A stretch of DNA of 64,000 nucleotides from Coriobacteriaceae bacterium AM113-163 (GTDB lineage: Bacteria > Actinomycetota > Coriobacteriia > Coriobacteriales > Coriobacteriaceae): the NCBI GenBank assembly GCA_027673765.1, contig JAQDWB010000004.1, forward strand, positions 62,001 through 126,000, read 5' to 3'. Below the pieces are notes generated by a model that was not told the DNA's origin, ran no database searches, and saw only the letters and a program-made list of their open reading frames with translations. The stretch's first letter is position 1. The number at the start of each line of letters is the position of its first letter. Position numbers and translations under genes: made by a program. This document shows positions 44,928 to 55,669 of this stretch, in pieces.

Positions 44928-47024
44928 TTACTTTTTGCGGGCAAGCTCACCGATGTTGGCAATGCCGGAGAAAACGGCCTCGAAGCGGTTGAGCAGCTTA
45001 AGGCGATTATCGCGAAGCTGCTCGTCCTTGTCCATGACCATGACCTCATCGAAGAAACGGTCGATGGGCGCGCGCAGGGCGGCGAGGGCGGCAAATGCGG
45101 CCGGGTAGTCCTCGGCAGCAAGGGCGGCATCGACGGCGGTCTGAGCAGCCTCGGAGGCGTCGGCGAGCGCAAGCTCGACCTCGCCCATAAGGCTGCGGTC
45201 ATACTCCGCACCCAGCTCGGGCTTGGAGATATGCGCGGCGCGGGCATAGGCGGTCGCCAGGTTGTCGAACGTCTCAGCGTCGTTCTTGCGGGCCTCGTCG
45301 AGGGCGGCGCAGCGGGCGAAGAAGACGGACGGGGCGATGATGTGCACCGCGGAGACGGCGGCGACGGTATCGGCCGGAATCTTTTCGTCGCGGGCCATGC
45401 TCACCAGGCGGCCATGGAAGAAGTCACGAACCTGCTGGGCGACCTCGGCGGCGTCGAACTCAATGCCCTGCTCGCTATAGAGCTCGAGCGCAAAGTCGAT
45501 GAGCGACGTGGGGTCGATCGGCAGACGGTCGCGCAGGATGTTGATGATGCCGATGGCGGCACGACGCAGCGCGTACGGGTCGGAAGAGCCGGTCGGGGGC
45601 TCGCCGATGGCAAAGATGCCGGCAATGGTATCGAGCTTGTCGGCGCAGGCCACAATGCAGCCAGCGGTGCCCTCGGGCAGCTCGTCGCCGGCAAAGCGGG
45701 GACGATAGTGATCGCGAATAGCGTGAGCGACCTCTTCGTTCTCCCCCATCGCGATGGCGTAGTAACCGCCCATCACACCCTGCTGGCTCGTGAACTCGAC
45801 GACGGCGTTGGACACCAGGTCGGCCTTGCACAGGTGCGCGGCGCGGCCGGCATCGGCGGCCAGGTGGGCACCCAGGTGAGCCTCACGGGCAATAGCGAGC
45901 GCGAGCTGCTCAATACGCTCGGACTTGGCGAGCACGCTGCCGAGCTTCTCCTGGAAGGCAACCTTGGCCAGGCGCTCACGGAACTCGTCGAGGGAGATCT
46001 TCAGATCCTCCTCGTAGAAGAACTTGGCGTCGTCCAGGCGGGCGCGCACGACGCGCTCGTTGCCGTCAATCACGCGCTCGGCGTTCTCGGGCTTGCTGTT
46101 GGAGACGACCACGAACTCACGCGTCAGCTTGCCCTCGCCGTCATAGATCGGGAAGTAGCGCTGGTTGGTGAGCATAGACTCGCAGATGATCTCGTGCGGG
46201 ACCTTGAGGAACTCCTCGTCGAAGGTACCGACGAGCACCGTCGGCCACTCGCAGAGGTTGATGACCTCCTCAAAGACCTTCTTGGGCGTATCGACGTGGC
46301 AGCCAGGACGGGCGGCCTCGACCTCGGCGATACCGGCAAGGATGGCCTCGCGACGGCGCTCGGCAGAAAGCACGCCGGCGTCCTCGAGCACCTGCTCGTA
46401 AACAGCGGGGCTGGCGACCACATGGTCACCGGGGCCCAGGACGCGATGACCGCGCGTGGTGTTGCCGCTCGTCACGTCGGCAAACGACACGGGCACGACG
46501 TCCTCACCCAAAAGGCAGCAGATCCAGCGGACCGGACGCACGAACGTGGCATGCTCGTGGCCCCAGCGCTGAGAACGGTAGTTGGGCCACTGCAGGCCGG
46601 CGATGGTCTTCTCGCACAGGGCCGTCAGGATCGGGGTGGCCGGGGCGGAAGGAATGTTCTTCTCGGCAAAGACGTACTCACGGCCGTCGGTATCCTCACG
46701 ACGGACCAGGTCCTCGGCAGCCACACCGCACTTGCGGGCGAAGCCCTGGGCGGCCTTGGTGGCGTTACCGTCAGCGTCGAAGGCGATGTTTGCCGCGGGG
46801 CCACGCTTGACCTCGTGAACCTCATCGGTCGCGGTGGCAACGTCGGCAACGAGCGCAGCCAGGCGACGCGGGCTCGAGATCACGCGGACCTCGCCGTGGG
46901 CCAGACCGGCCTCGTCGAGACCCTTGGCGATCATGGTACCAAGCTGCTTGACGGCATTGTTCAGCGGTGCAGAGGGCATTTCCTCCGTACCGATCTCAAA
47001 CAGGAAATCCTTAGCGTCTGCCAT
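44928..47024 (-). CDS. glyS: Glycyl-tRNA synthetase beta subunit
   Basis: 698 residues; starts with DFLFEIGTEEMPSAPL, the beta-subunit signature, and contains VVSNSKPENAERVIDGNERVV in part and a C-terminal helical/anticodon region. It binds tRNA-Gly and pairs with the alpha subunit. Follows glyQ by 3 bp. Confidence 0.96.
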   Translation of the reverse strand: MADAKDFLFEIGTEEMPSAPLNNAVKQLGTMIAKGLDEAGLAHGEVRVISSPRRLAALVADVATATDEVHEVKRGPAANIAFDADGNATKAAQGFARKCGVAAEDLVRREDTDGREYVFAEKNIPSAPATPILTALCEKTIAGLQWPNYRSQRWGHEHATFVRPVRWICCLLGEDVVPVSFADVTSGNTTRGHRVLGPGDHVVASPAVYEQVLEDAGVLSAERRREAILAGIAEVEAARPGCHVDTPKKVFEEVINLCEWPTVLVGTFDEEFLKVPHEIICESMLTNQRYFPIYDGEGKLTREFVVVSNSKPENAERVIDGNERVVRARLDDAKFFYEEDLKISLDEFRERLAKVAFQEKLGSVLAKSERIEQLALAIAREAHLGAHLAADAGRAAHLCKADLVSNAVVEFTSQQGVMGGYYAIAMGENEEVAHAIRDHYRPRFAGDELPEGTAGCIVACADKLDTIAGIFAIGEPPTGSSDPYALRRAAIGIINILRDRLPIDPTSLIDFALELYSEQGIEFDAAEVAQQVRDFFHGRLVSMARDEKIPADTVAAVSAVHIIAPSVFFARCAALDEARKNDAETFDNLATAYARAAHISKPELGAEYDRSLMGEVELALADASEAAQTAVDAALAAEDYPAAFAALAALRAPIDRFFDEVMVMDKDEQLRDNRLKLLNRFEAVFSGIANIGELARKK

Positions 47025-47027
47025 GGC

Positions 47028-47939
47028 TTACGCCACCTCGCCTTCCTGGTCGGCATTCTCGTTGACTCCGGCGACCTCGGCCATGTAGGCCTCGCAGCAC
47101 GCCTTGGCGACGGCGCGGACGCGCAGGATGTAGTTGGCACGCTCGACTGCGGACAGGGCGCCGCGGGCATCGAGCAGGTTGAAGGCATGGCTGCACTTCA
47201 TGACGCAGTCGTACGCCGGCAGCGGTAGCTTGCGCTCCAGGCAGGAGTGGCACTCGGCCTCATAGTCGTCGAACTTCTGACGCATCATCTCGACGTTGGC
47301 GACCTCAAAGTTGTAGGCACTGAACTCGCGCTCGTTCTCCAGGAACACGTCGCCGTAGGTCATGGGCGTGCCGTCGGGCAGGTAGCTCCACACCAAGTCG
47401 TAAACCGAGTTGACACCCTGGGCGTACATGGCGATACGCTCCAGGCCATAGGTGATCTCGACGGGCACGGGGTCGACCTCGATGCCGCCCACCTGCTGGA
47501 AGTACGTAAACTGCGTGACCTCCATGCCGTTGAGCCAGACCTCCCAGCCAAGGCCCCAGGCACCGAGCGTCGGGCTCTCCCAGTCGTCCTCGACAAAGCG
47601 GACGTCATGGTCGTTGGGGTCCAGGCCAATGGCGGCCAGCGAACCCAGGTAGAGCTCCTGGGCGTTGACCGGCGAGGGCTTGATGAGCACCTGGAACTGA
47701 TAGTAGTGCTGCATGCGGTTGGGGTTCTCGCCGTAGCGGCCGTCGGCGGGACGGCGGCAGGGCTGCGCATAGCAGGTGCGCCACTCGGCGGGACCGAGCG
47801 AGCGCAGCGTGGTCGCGGTATGGAAGGTACCGGCACCGACCTCGGAGTCATAGGGCTGCATAATGACGCAGCCCTGCTCGCCCCAGTACTGCTGGAGGCG
47901 CAGGATGATGTCTTGGAAGGAAAGCGATGAAGCGTTCAT
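47028..47939 (-). CDS. glyQ: Glycyl-tRNA synthetase alpha subunit
   Basis: The class II catalytic subunit. 303 residues; [40 protein letters not shown] and the [21 protein letters not shown] segment are characteristic. Short leader (about 40 nt) behind a TATAGT -10. First of glyQ-glyS. Confidence 0.97.
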   Translation of the reverse strand: MNASSLSFQDIILRLQQYWGEQGCVIMQPYDSEVGAGTFHTATTLRSLGPAEWRTCYAQPCRRPADGRYGENPNRMQHYYQFQVLIKPSPVNAQELYLGSLAAIGLDPNDHDVRFVEDDWESPTLGAWGLGWEVWLNGMEVTQFTYFQQVGGIEVDPVPVEITYGLERIAMYAQGVNSVYDLVWSYLPDGTPMTYGDVFLENEREFSAYNFEVANVEMMRQKFDDYEAECHSCLERKLPLPAYDCVMKCSHAFNLLDARGALSAVERANYILRVRAVAKACCEAYMAEVAGVNENADQEGEVA

Positions 47940-47985
47940 GCCTCTAATATCCCCTCGTCGAAACGATTACACGGTTAGGTACTGT

Positions 47986-47991
47986 ACTATA
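47986..47991 (-). promoter_or_regulatory. Probable glyQS -10
   Basis: TATAGT on the minus strand in the short gap between lepB and glyQ. Confidence 0.45.
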
Positions 47992-47998
47992 GCGGTTT

Positions 47999-48562
47999 TT
48001 AGTCGATAGCGCCGATACGGTTGAGCGGCCAGTAGCGCACAAGTGCAACGGCTATCAAGTCGGAGCGGTCGACCGGGCCAAAGTAGCGGGAGTCGGCAGA
48101 GTTCTCGCGGTTGTCGCCCATCACCCACACACAGTCGTCAGGGACGGTGTAGGGATAACTCACCTGAGCAGCGGGCGCCTGGGCGGAAAGCGGCCAGCTC
48201 ATGCCGGTCGTATAGTCCTCATCGAGCGCCTGGCCGTCGACGACGACCTTGCCGTCCTGCAGGTCAACCGTCTGGCCGGCCGTGGCGATGACGCGCTTTA
48301 CCAGCACGTCATGCTCGGACGTGCCATCGGGGTTGTGGAACACCACGATATCACCCTGTTTGACGGGCTGCCCGAGCTCGAGCGTCACCTTTTGTGCCAG
48401 GATCTGGTCGCCGATCTCGATTGTGGACTCCATGGAACCGGTGGGCACCACAAAGGGTTCGACCACAAATGAGCGAATCAAGAAGGTGGCGACCAGCGCG
48501 ATCGCGACGACCACGATCCACTCAAAGGCGCCCCTCAGGGCAGAATGCTGCGATGGAACCAT
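47999..48562 (-). CDS. lepB: Signal peptidase I
   Basis: Cleaves Sec/Tat signal peptides. 187 residues, one N-terminal membrane helix (WIVVVAIALVATFLIRSFVV), catalytic Ser in VPTGSMESTI and Lys in DVLVKRVIATAG, with box GDNRENSADSRYFGPV. Start at 48562 is set by AGGAG 5 nt upstream, 2 bp after the trmD stop. Confidence 0.95.
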   Translation of the reverse strand: MVPSQHSALRGAFEWIVVVAIALVATFLIRSFVVEPFVVPTGSMESTIEIGDQILAQKVTLELGQPVKQGDIVVFHNPDGTSEHDVLVKRVIATAGQTVDLQDGKVVVDGQALDEDYTTGMSWPLSAQAPAAQVSYPYTVPDDCVWVMGDNRENSADSRYFGPVDRSDLIAVALVRYWPLNRIGAID

Positions 48563-48564
48563 TC

Positions 48565-49323
48565 TCACTCCTCGCTCTGCGAATACGAAGCGTCCAGGAT
48601 CTCCTGCGCGTACGTGCGCTCCTCTACCGTAAGGCGTGCCGTCTCGATAAGATCGGGACGCCAGCGACAGGTACGCTCGATAGAGTTTTTGCGACGCCAG
48701 GCATCGACCTTGGCGTGGTCGCCGCTTACGAGCACTGGTGGCACGCCCTCGCCATTGAACTCGGCGGGGCGGGTGTACTGCGCGTACTCGAGCAGGCCAC
48801 CGTCCTCGGCGGTCGAGAAGGACTCGTCCACGTTGCTCATCTCGTCGCCCAAGGCTCCGGGGATGAGTCGTACGACGGCATCGGCCACGACCATAGCGGG
48901 CAACTCACCGCCCGTGAGCACGTAGTCGCCAATCGACAGACGCTCATCGGCATACGCATATGCGCGCTCGTCGACGCCCTCGTAACGGCTGCACACAAAC
49001 AGCAGGCGCTCGCTTTTGAGCAGGCGCTCGGCCACATGCTGCGTAAAGGGCTCCCCGCAGGGGGTGAAGAACACCACGGTGGGCTTGGGACCCTCGGAGC
49101 TGATGGCCTCGATTGCCTCGGCAATGGGCTCGACCTTCATGAGCATGCCCTGCCCGCCGCCATACGGCTCGTCATCGACGGTGCGATGGCGGTCGTGCGT
49201 CCAGTCGCGCAGGTTATACGCCTTAAAATCAAAAAGGCCGGCCTTGCGGGCGCGGCCCAAAATCGACGTGGACATGACGGGCTCAAACATCTCGGGAAAG
49301 ACCGAAAGGGTCTCAATCAGCAT
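48565..49323 (-). CDS. trmD: tRNA (guanine-37-N1)-methyltransferase
   Basis: A SPOUT-fold enzyme preventing +1 frameshifts. 252 residues; DDEPYGGGQGMLM, CSRYEGVDERA and SIGDYVLTGGELPAMV form the SAM-binding knot. Sits in rpsP-khpA-rimM-trmD, with lepB after it instead of rplS. Confidence 0.96.
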   Translation of the reverse strand: MLIETLSVFPEMFEPVMSTSILGRARKAGLFDFKAYNLRDWTHDRHRTVDDEPYGGGQGMLMKVEPIAEAIEAISSEGPKPTVVFFTPCGEPFTQHVAERLLKSERLLFVCSRYEGVDERAYAYADERLSIGDYVLTGGELPAMVVADAVVRLIPGALGDEMSNVDESFSTAEDGGLLEYAQYTRPAEFNGEGVPPVLVSGDHAKVDAWRRKNSIERTCRWRPDLIETARLTVEERTYAQEILDASYSQSEE

Positions 49324-49333
49324 GCCGTCCTCC

Positions 49334-49855
49334 CTACTTGTCCATATCGATCAAGCCGTCCATAACGTGGACGGAAATTGTTCCTGTGTCGGGAAGATCG
49401 AGCACAACCTGCTCGATCACGGGAATCAGTACCTCGCCGTACCGATCACCCTCGACAACCCAAACATCGTTGGCGGGCGTCGACATGATCTCGACAATCG
49501 TGCCAAGCGAACCGAAGCGCTCATCGATCACCTCGCGACCCATCAGGTCGGTATAGGCGGCGTCGAGTGAATCGAGCTCAAAATCGTCACGATTTGCCAG
49601 CACATAGCATCCCGTGATGCCCTCAGCGGCCGTCAAGTCATCAATGCCCTCAAACGAGATCAGATCGCCATCGCCCGTATCGGTGACGGACACAACCGTG
49701 CAAAAACGGTCGCGCTTGAGTGCCGGCGGCGTCAAGGCGACACGCATACCCGGCTCCAATACAGAAGGAAGCCCCCGCAGCGGCTGCGCGAGGACCTCCC
49801 CCTTCCTTCCGTGCGGCTTGACCACACGGGCGATGTTTTTGTACTGGGACCTCAA
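49334..49855 (-). CDS. rimM: 16S rRNA processing/assembly factor RimM
   Basis: 173 residues; N-terminal RimM barrel (IARVVKPHGRKGEVLAQPL) and a C-terminal PRC barrel (LDAAYTDLMGREVIDERFGSLG in part; VLIPVIEQVVLDLP). Helps 30S head assembly through S19. Genomic place between khpA and trmD is standard. Confidence 0.95.
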   Translation of the reverse strand: MRSQYKNIARVVKPHGRKGEVLAQPLRGLPSVLEPGMRVALTPPALKRDRFCTVVSVTDTGDGDLISFEGIDDLTAAEGITGCYVLANRDDFELDSLDAAYTDLMGREVIDERFGSLGTIVEIMSTPANDVWVVEGDRYGEVLIPVIEQVVLDLPDTGTISVHVMDGLIDMDK

Positions 49856-49859
49856 GGTC

Positions 49860-50144
49860 CTAGCCCAGAACCTCTACCTCGACAGCGGTGTCGAGGTGAG
49901 CGGCCAAAGCACGGGCGAGCGTGCGAATGGCCTTGATGGTACGGCCGCGACGGCCGATGACCTTAGCGACGTCATCCTCGGCAACCGAAACCTCAATCGT
50001 GGAGGCGTCGTCACCATCGATGACCTCGAGGCTCACGGAATCCGGGTCGTCGACGATCTGAACAACGAGATATTCGACGAGATCGGCGATGCGATCTGAG
50101 AGCATTGCCTCACCCTCGAGCTGTGCAGCGTCAACCTCAGGCAC
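49860..50144 (-). CDS. khpA: KH-domain RNA-binding protein KhpA
   Basis: 94 residues; a single KH domain with the GxxG loop VIGRRGRTIKAIRTLARA. In other Gram-positives KhpA works with KhpB in control of cell division and elongation. Lies between rpsP and rimM, its conserved position. The partner khpB is not in the window. Confidence 0.92.
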   Translation of the reverse strand: MPEVDAAQLEGEAMLSDRIADLVEYLVVQIVDDPDSVSLEVIDGDDASTIEVSVAEDDVAKVIGRRGRTIKAIRTLARALAAHLDTAVEVEVLG

Positions 50145-50147
50145 GAT

Positions 50148-50489
50148 TTACTCCTCGGCGCCCTCAGCGGCCTCAGCTGCAGCCTTAGCGGCCTCGGCCT
50201 CTTTGGCGAGCTGCTTCTTGGACTTCTTGACGACGGTCTCGGTCTTCTCGCCCTCGTTGGCGGCCTTGACCAGAGCGGCGACGGCGTCGGTAAGCTGAGC
50301 GCCCTTGGACTGCCAGTCAGCAATCTTCTCGAGGTCGAGGTTGATGGTCTTGGGGGCGGTCATCGGGTTGTAGCGGCCAACCTCCTCGATGATACGACCG
50401 TCACGCGGGGCGCGGGAATCGGCGACGACGACACGGTAGTACGGACGCTTCTTAGCGCCGTGACGAGCAAGGCGAATCTTGACTGCCAA
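50148..50489 (-). CDS. rpsP: 30S ribosomal protein S16
   Basis: 113 residues; core [25 protein letters not shown] (in part) and GRYNPM are typical. A ~35-residue Lys/Ala/Glu-rich tail ([19 protein letters not shown]) extends the usual ~80-90 residues. TTG start at 50489 after GGAGG with a 7-nt gap. First of rpsP-khpA-rimM-trmD-lepB. Confidence 0.95.
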   Translation of the reverse strand: MAVKIRLARHGAKKRPYYRVVVADSRAPRDGRIIEEVGRYNPMTAPKTINLDLEKIADWQSKGAQLTDAVAALVKAANEGEKTETVVKKSKKQLAKEAEAAKAAAEAAEGAEE

Positions 50490-50545
50490 AGGAAACTCCT
50501 CCAACCAAGCAGCTTTAGGCTGCAACTACAAACAAACAGTTGAAC

Positions 50546-50574
50546 ATAATACGCCATCGACGCGGGCAGGTGAA
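50546..50574 (-). promoter_or_regulatory. rpsP operon promoter
   Basis: TTCACC (50569-50574), a 17-bp spacer and TATTAT (50546-50551) on the minus strand; leader about 50 nt. Divergent from dinB. Confidence 0.55.
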
Positions 50575-50678
50575 GTCCGTGAGACCAACTTCTTCGGTGT
50601 AGTCGAGGGCAAATCCATATCTTAGACAAGAATTCGCGATTTGCAAGCACATACACGCACCCCACATGAGCTGCGCGG

Positions 50679-50684
50679 TATACT
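50679..50684 (+). promoter_or_regulatory. dinB -10 (leaderless start)
   Basis: TATACT ends 6 bp before the dinB ATG, so transcription should begin at or very near the A of the start codon. No Shine-Dalgarno sequence is present. Confidence 0.5.
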
Positions 50685-50690
50685 CATGAC

Positions 50691-51944
50691 ATGGAAAGAC
50701 GCGAACATACATACGGTTATGAGGATGCTGCAGGCGTCGCGCCGCCACCCTGGACGGGTCCGGCGGTGGGCCTGATGGACCTCGATGCATTTTTTGCGAG
50801 CGTGGAGATGCTCGATCATCCCGAATGGCGCGGCAAACCGCTCATCGTGGGTGGTGATGCCGATTCCCGCGGCGTTGTGTCCACGTGTTCGTACGAGGCA
50901 CGTCGCTTTGGCGTGCATTCCGCCATGCCCTCGGCCGAGGCACAGCGCCTCTGCCCGCAGGCCATTTGGACGCACGGACACTTTGATCGCTACCACGAGG
51001 TCAGCGCGCAGGTCATGGCGATTCTTGCCGATGAGACCCCGCGCGTGGAGCGCGTATCCATCGACGAGGCCTTTATCGATATCACGCCGGGCCGCTTTGC
51101 GCCCGAAGACCCGCTGCTGGTTGCACGGCGCATAAGCGACCGCGTGGCAGCGCTGGGAGTGACCTGTTCCATTGGCGTGGGCTGCAACAAGACGGTCGCA
51201 AAGATCGCAAGCGAGCGGGATAAGCCGTTTGGGCTGACCATCGTGCGCCCCGGAACCGAGCAGCGCTTTTTGGCCGCGCTGCCGGTATCTGCCATGAGCG
51301 GCATCGGGCGCTCGGCCGAGGAGCGACTGCGCCGCATGCGCATCTACACGCTCGGCGAGCTGTCACGCGCGCCGGAATCCACGCTAGCTGCAATTTTTGG
51401 CGTCAACGGCGAACGCATGCGCCAGCGTGCGCTGGGGCTCGAAATATCCGAAGTAACAAGCCTCGATGAGGAACGCGAGGTTAAATCCGTGAGCAATGAG
51501 CGCACCTTTGCGAAAGATTTGACTGAGCGTGGGGACATCGAAGCGGCGATTGCGCTGTTGGGAGAGTCGGTTGGACGCCGCCTGCGCCGTCAGGGACTGA
51601 CGGGCGGCACGCTAACGCTCAAGCTTAAGTATTCGTATGGCAGCGGACGCACGGCGCAGCGGCGTCTTCCCCACCCCACCGACGACGAGAACATCTTTGT
51701 CGCGGTTGCGCTCGAACTGCTCGACAACATCTGGCAGGAAGGCATGCATGTTCGCTTAGCAGGCATCGGCATGAGCGACTTTGACCATCAGGGCGGCATC
51801 CAGACCGACCTGTTCTGCGAAGTCGACGACCGCGGAGCCCAATCCAGCGACCGCCGCGAGCTCTCCGTCGCGATCGACGCCGTCCGAGACAAGTTCGGCG
51901 ACACCGCCCTATCCTTCGGCCGCCAATCCCGCTTCAACGATTAA
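50691..51944 (+). CDS. dinB: DNA polymerase IV (Y family)
   Basis: A translesion polymerase. 417 residues; catalytic acidic residues in VGLMDLDAFFASVEM and VERVSIDEAFIDIT, then SIGVGCNKTVAKIASERDKP and the helix-hairpin-helix VSAMSGIGRSAEERL, with a little-finger domain. No clear beta-clamp box was picked out at the C-terminus (FGRQSRFND). Appears leaderless. No SOS box was recognised upstream. Confidence 0.95.
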   Translation: MERREHTYGYEDAAGVAPPPWTGPAVGLMDLDAFFASVEMLDHPEWRGKPLIVGGDADSRGVVSTCSYEARRFGVHSAMPSAEAQRLCPQAIWTHGHFDRYHEVSAQVMAILADETPRVERVSIDEAFIDITPGRFAPEDPLLVARRISDRVAALGVTCSIGVGCNKTVAKIASERDKPFGLTIVRPGTEQRFLAALPVSAMSGIGRSAEERLRRMRIYTLGELSRAPESTLAAIFGVNGERMRQRALGLEISEVTSLDEEREVKSVSNERTFAKDLTERGDIEAAIALLGESVGRRLRRQGLTGGTLTLKLKYSYGSGRTAQRRLPHPTDDENIFVAVALELLDNIWQEGMHVRLAGIGMSDFDHQGGIQTDLFCEVDDRGAQSSDRRELSVAIDAVRDKFGDTALSFGRQSRFND

Positions 51945-51956
51945 CCGCCTTTGGGC

Positions 51957-51999
51957 AAAAAGAAAGCCGGGCAGGTACGGAAAACCGCAACTGCCCGGC
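51957..51999 (-). terminator. Intrinsic terminator of rsfS
   Basis: A 9-bp GCCGGGCAG / CTGCCCGGC stem (51966-51974 with 51991-51999), with an inner CGG/CCG pair, followed by TTTCTTTTTG on the minus strand. It also faces the end of dinB. Confidence 0.8.
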
Positions 52000-52042
52000 A
52001 AAATGCGCGAGGCTAACTAAAAGCCCCGTATCAAATGAGCCA

Positions 52043-52498
52043 CTAGAGGAGGTCGAGGGGGAGCTGGGGGGCATCACCCCAGAGCTTTTCTAGACGGTAG
52101 AAGTCGCGGGCTTCGGGAGTGAAGACGTGAACGACGACCGAGCCGTAGTCCATGAGCATCCAGGTCTTCTGCTCGCGGCCCTCGATGGAGAACGGGTGCT
52201 CACCGCAGGCCTCGGCAACCTTCTCCTCGATCTCGTCGACGATAGAATCGACCTGACGGTTGTTGGTACCGGTGGCGATCACAAAGTAATCGCACACGTC
52301 GGAGAGCTCGGTCAGATCGAGCACCTGCACGTCCTCGCCTTTCTTGTCGTAGGCGGCCTGCGCGGCGGCGCGGGCGACATCCTCGGCGGCGACACCGCTC
52401 GCGGACAGGGAGGCGGCGGTGCGGTCGGACGTGGCAACGAAGCTCTTGTGCTCCACACCTTCAAGAATCTGCTCGTCAGTCATGGTCTCGTCGGCCAT
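52043..52498 (-). CDS. rsfS: Ribosomal silencing factor RsfS
   Basis: Binds L14 and blocks subunit joining in starvation. 151 residues with an extra ~45-residue N-terminal part; the core has VLDLTELSDVCDYFVIATGTN in part, then WMLMDYGSVVVHVFTPEAR. Start MADETMTDEQ at 52498 follows GAGG. Last of obgE-nadD-yqeK-rsfS. Confidence 0.94.
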   Translation of the reverse strand: MADETMTDEQILEGVEHKSFVATSDRTAASLSASGVAAEDVARAAAQAAYDKKGEDVQVLDLTELSDVCDYFVIATGTNNRQVDSIVDEIEEKVAEACGEHPFSIEGREQKTWMLMDYGSVVVHVFTPEARDFYRLEKLWGDAPQLPLDLL

Positions 52499-52526
52499 GG
52501 AATACCTCTTTATAGACACACCCGAG

Positions 52527-53147
52527 CTAGCGCAGCTGGGCGTAATGGTTGTAAATCGTAATAGCCGTGGGATAAAGATAGCGCCCGGACTGGATCACAT
52601 AGACCAGACCCTGCGCAAAACAGGAGAAGAACAACTCATCGAGCGAGGACTTCCCCACCATCTTGCGCAGCGCATGGGCATAGTCGCCGTGACGGTTGGG
52701 CTCGATGGCATCGGCCACAAAGACCACCATATCGAGCGGCGTCATGTCGCAGGCACCCACGGTGTGACGGTCGACAGCCTGGAAAACGGCCGGTGACAGC
52801 TCGGGAAAAAGCTGCGGAAGCTCATAGGCGGCAACAGGGCCATGCAAAAGCGGCGTCGCGGCGGAAGGAGAGCCGGCAACCTTGATGCCATAGTGAAGCG
52901 CGCGGGCCACGAGCTCATCATCGGAAAGAACCTTGTCCCAGTCGTGAATTAAGCCGGCGGCAGCCGCATCAAAGCGGTCAACGCCGTAGACCTCGGCCAG
53001 ATGAAGTGCGGTCTCGGCAACACCCAGCGAATGCACATAGCGCTTGCGCTTATCTTTCATGCGAACATCGAGCAGCTCTTGAATGCGCTTGAGCAGCGCG
53101 CGCTCATCGCCCTCAAACTGATCCTCAACCGACAACGTAGCCCCCAT
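52527..53147 (-). CDS. yqeK: YqeK-type HD-domain hydrolase (Ap4A hydrolase family)
   Basis: 206 residues; HD-domain metal ligands in KRYVHSLGVAETALHLAE, LIHDWDK and PLLHGPVAAY, and VDRHTVGACDMTPLDMVVFVAD in part. YqeK proteins hydrolyse diadenosine tetraphosphate in relatives. The ATG at 53147 shares one base with the nadD stop (TGATG); GTG at 53150 is an alternative. Confidence 0.9.
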   Translation of the reverse strand: MGATLSVEDQFEGDERALLKRIQELLDVRMKDKRKRYVHSLGVAETALHLAEVYGVDRFDAAAAGLIHDWDKVLSDDELVARALHYGIKVAGSPSAATPLLHGPVAAYELPQLFPELSPAVFQAVDRHTVGACDMTPLDMVVFVADAIEPNRHGDYAHALRKMVGKSSLDELFFSCFAQGLVYVIQSGRYLYPTAITIYNHYAQLR

Positions 53148-53824
53148 CACTCAAAATCTTCTTGACCCAGATCGACATACAAACTGCGCTTGCGAATGTA
53201 GCCGAGCACAGACTCGCTCGTAAGATAGCGCACGCTCATGCCGCGGGCAACTCGCTTACGAATGTTCGTCGAGCTGATCGCCAGCGCCGGAATCTGAATA
53301 TAGCGCACATCGAACGGCAGCCCCGACTCTTTGATTCGGGCACGCGCCGTATCGATATCAAAGCCCGGTCGCGTCGCCGCAATAAAGGTAGCAAGCTCAG
53401 CGATTCGTTCGGCATCATGCCAGGTCACAATATCAATAATCGCGTCGGCACCCGTAATAAAGTAGAGCTTTACCTGCGGCGGGTAAAAGTCGCGAAGGGC
53501 ATGAAGCGTATCGGCCGTATAGGTTACGCCCGGACGGTCAATCTCGAACCGGCTCGCCAAAAAGGCCGGGTTCGCGGCGGTGGCGAGGACCGTCATGGCA
53601 TAACGGTCCTCAGCAGGCGTCACCGGTTTGTCGAGTTTAAAGGCAGGAGAGCCGGCCGGCATAAAGAGCACAGCGTCCAAGTCGAGCGACTCGCGCGCCT
53701 GTTCGGCAGTCACCAGGTGCCCGTAATGAATCGGGTCGAATGTGCCGCCCATAATGCCAAGCCGAAACTCTTTGCCCTCTTTTATGGGCAGCTCGGGCAA
53801 ACCGATTCCACCGCGCAGCGACAT
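53147..53824 (-). CDS. nadD: Nicotinate-nucleotide adenylyltransferase
   Basis: NAD synthesis from nicotinate mononucleotide. 225 residues; LGIMGGTFDPIHYGHLVTAEQ with the HxGH motif, and ISSTNIRKRVARGMSVRYLT (ISSTxIR). About 20 extra N-terminal residues precede the usual start region. Lies between obgE and yqeK, the common order. Confidence 0.95.
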   Translation of the reverse strand: MSLRGGIGLPELPIKEGKEFRLGIMGGTFDPIHYGHLVTAEQARESLDLDAVLFMPAGSPAFKLDKPVTPAEDRYAMTVLATAANPAFLASRFEIDRPGVTYTADTLHALRDFYPPQVKLYFITGADAIIDIVTWHDAERIAELATFIAATRPGFDIDTARARIKESGLPFDVRYIQIPALAISSTNIRKRVARGMSVRYLTSESVLGYIRKRSLYVDLGQEDFE

Positions 53825-53827
53825 GGC

Positions 53828-55306
<1,479 letters not shown>

Positions 55307-55310
55307 CTAC

Positions 55311-55353
55311 AAAAAGAGGGAGACCCTTGAATCCTAAAACTCAAGTGCCTCCC
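55311..55353 (-). terminator. Intrinsic terminator of rplU-rpmA
   Basis: A minus-strand stem of GGGAG, a 3-nt internal loop and CTTGA pairing with TCAAG and CTCCC, followed by TCTTTTTG. obgE begins 17 bp later, so some read-through is likely. Confidence 0.7.
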
Positions 55354-55378
55354 ACATATGTGCTCTATGAAGGGTGAA

Positions 55379-55636
55379 TTACGCGTTCGCGAGCGGGCGT
55401 ACGCTGACCCTGTGCTTGATACCCTTGTGGAACTCAACGGTACCGTCGACCAGCGCGAACAGCGTGTCGTCCTTGCCACGGCCAACGTTCTCACCCGGGT
55501 GGATGTGAGTGCCGTGCTGACGGACGAGAATCGTGCCCGTGGTTACCGTCTGGCCGGCATAGCGCTTCGTGCCAAGGCGCTGACCGCGGGAGTCACGGCC
55601 ATTACGGGAGGAACCGAGTCCTTTTTTGTGTGCCAT
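55379..55636 (-). CDS. rpmA: 50S ribosomal protein L27
   Basis: 85 residues starting [16 protein letters not shown] directly, without the cleaved N-terminal leader found in Firmicutes. [23 protein letters not shown] (in part) is diagnostic. Follows rplU. Confidence 0.97.
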   Translation of the reverse strand: MAHKKGLGSSRNGRDSRGQRLGTKRYAGQTVTTGTILVRQHGTHIHPGENVGRGKDDTLFALVDGTVEFHKGIKHRVSVRPLANA

Positions 55637-55669
55637 TGTGTATACCTACTCTTTCGTTACGAGTGTAAT

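Noticed and set aside
44676..47228. 850-codon open frame on the plus strand opposite ppsR and glyS
   Set aside because: Antisense shadow of clear ppsR and glyS genes, caused by GC-rich codon bias; no motif, and it spans two real genes.
50640..50720. SOS/LexA box at dinB
   Set aside because: CGAAC followed by a loosely similar CGGTT falls inside the coding start and does not match the CGAAC-N4-GTTCG form.
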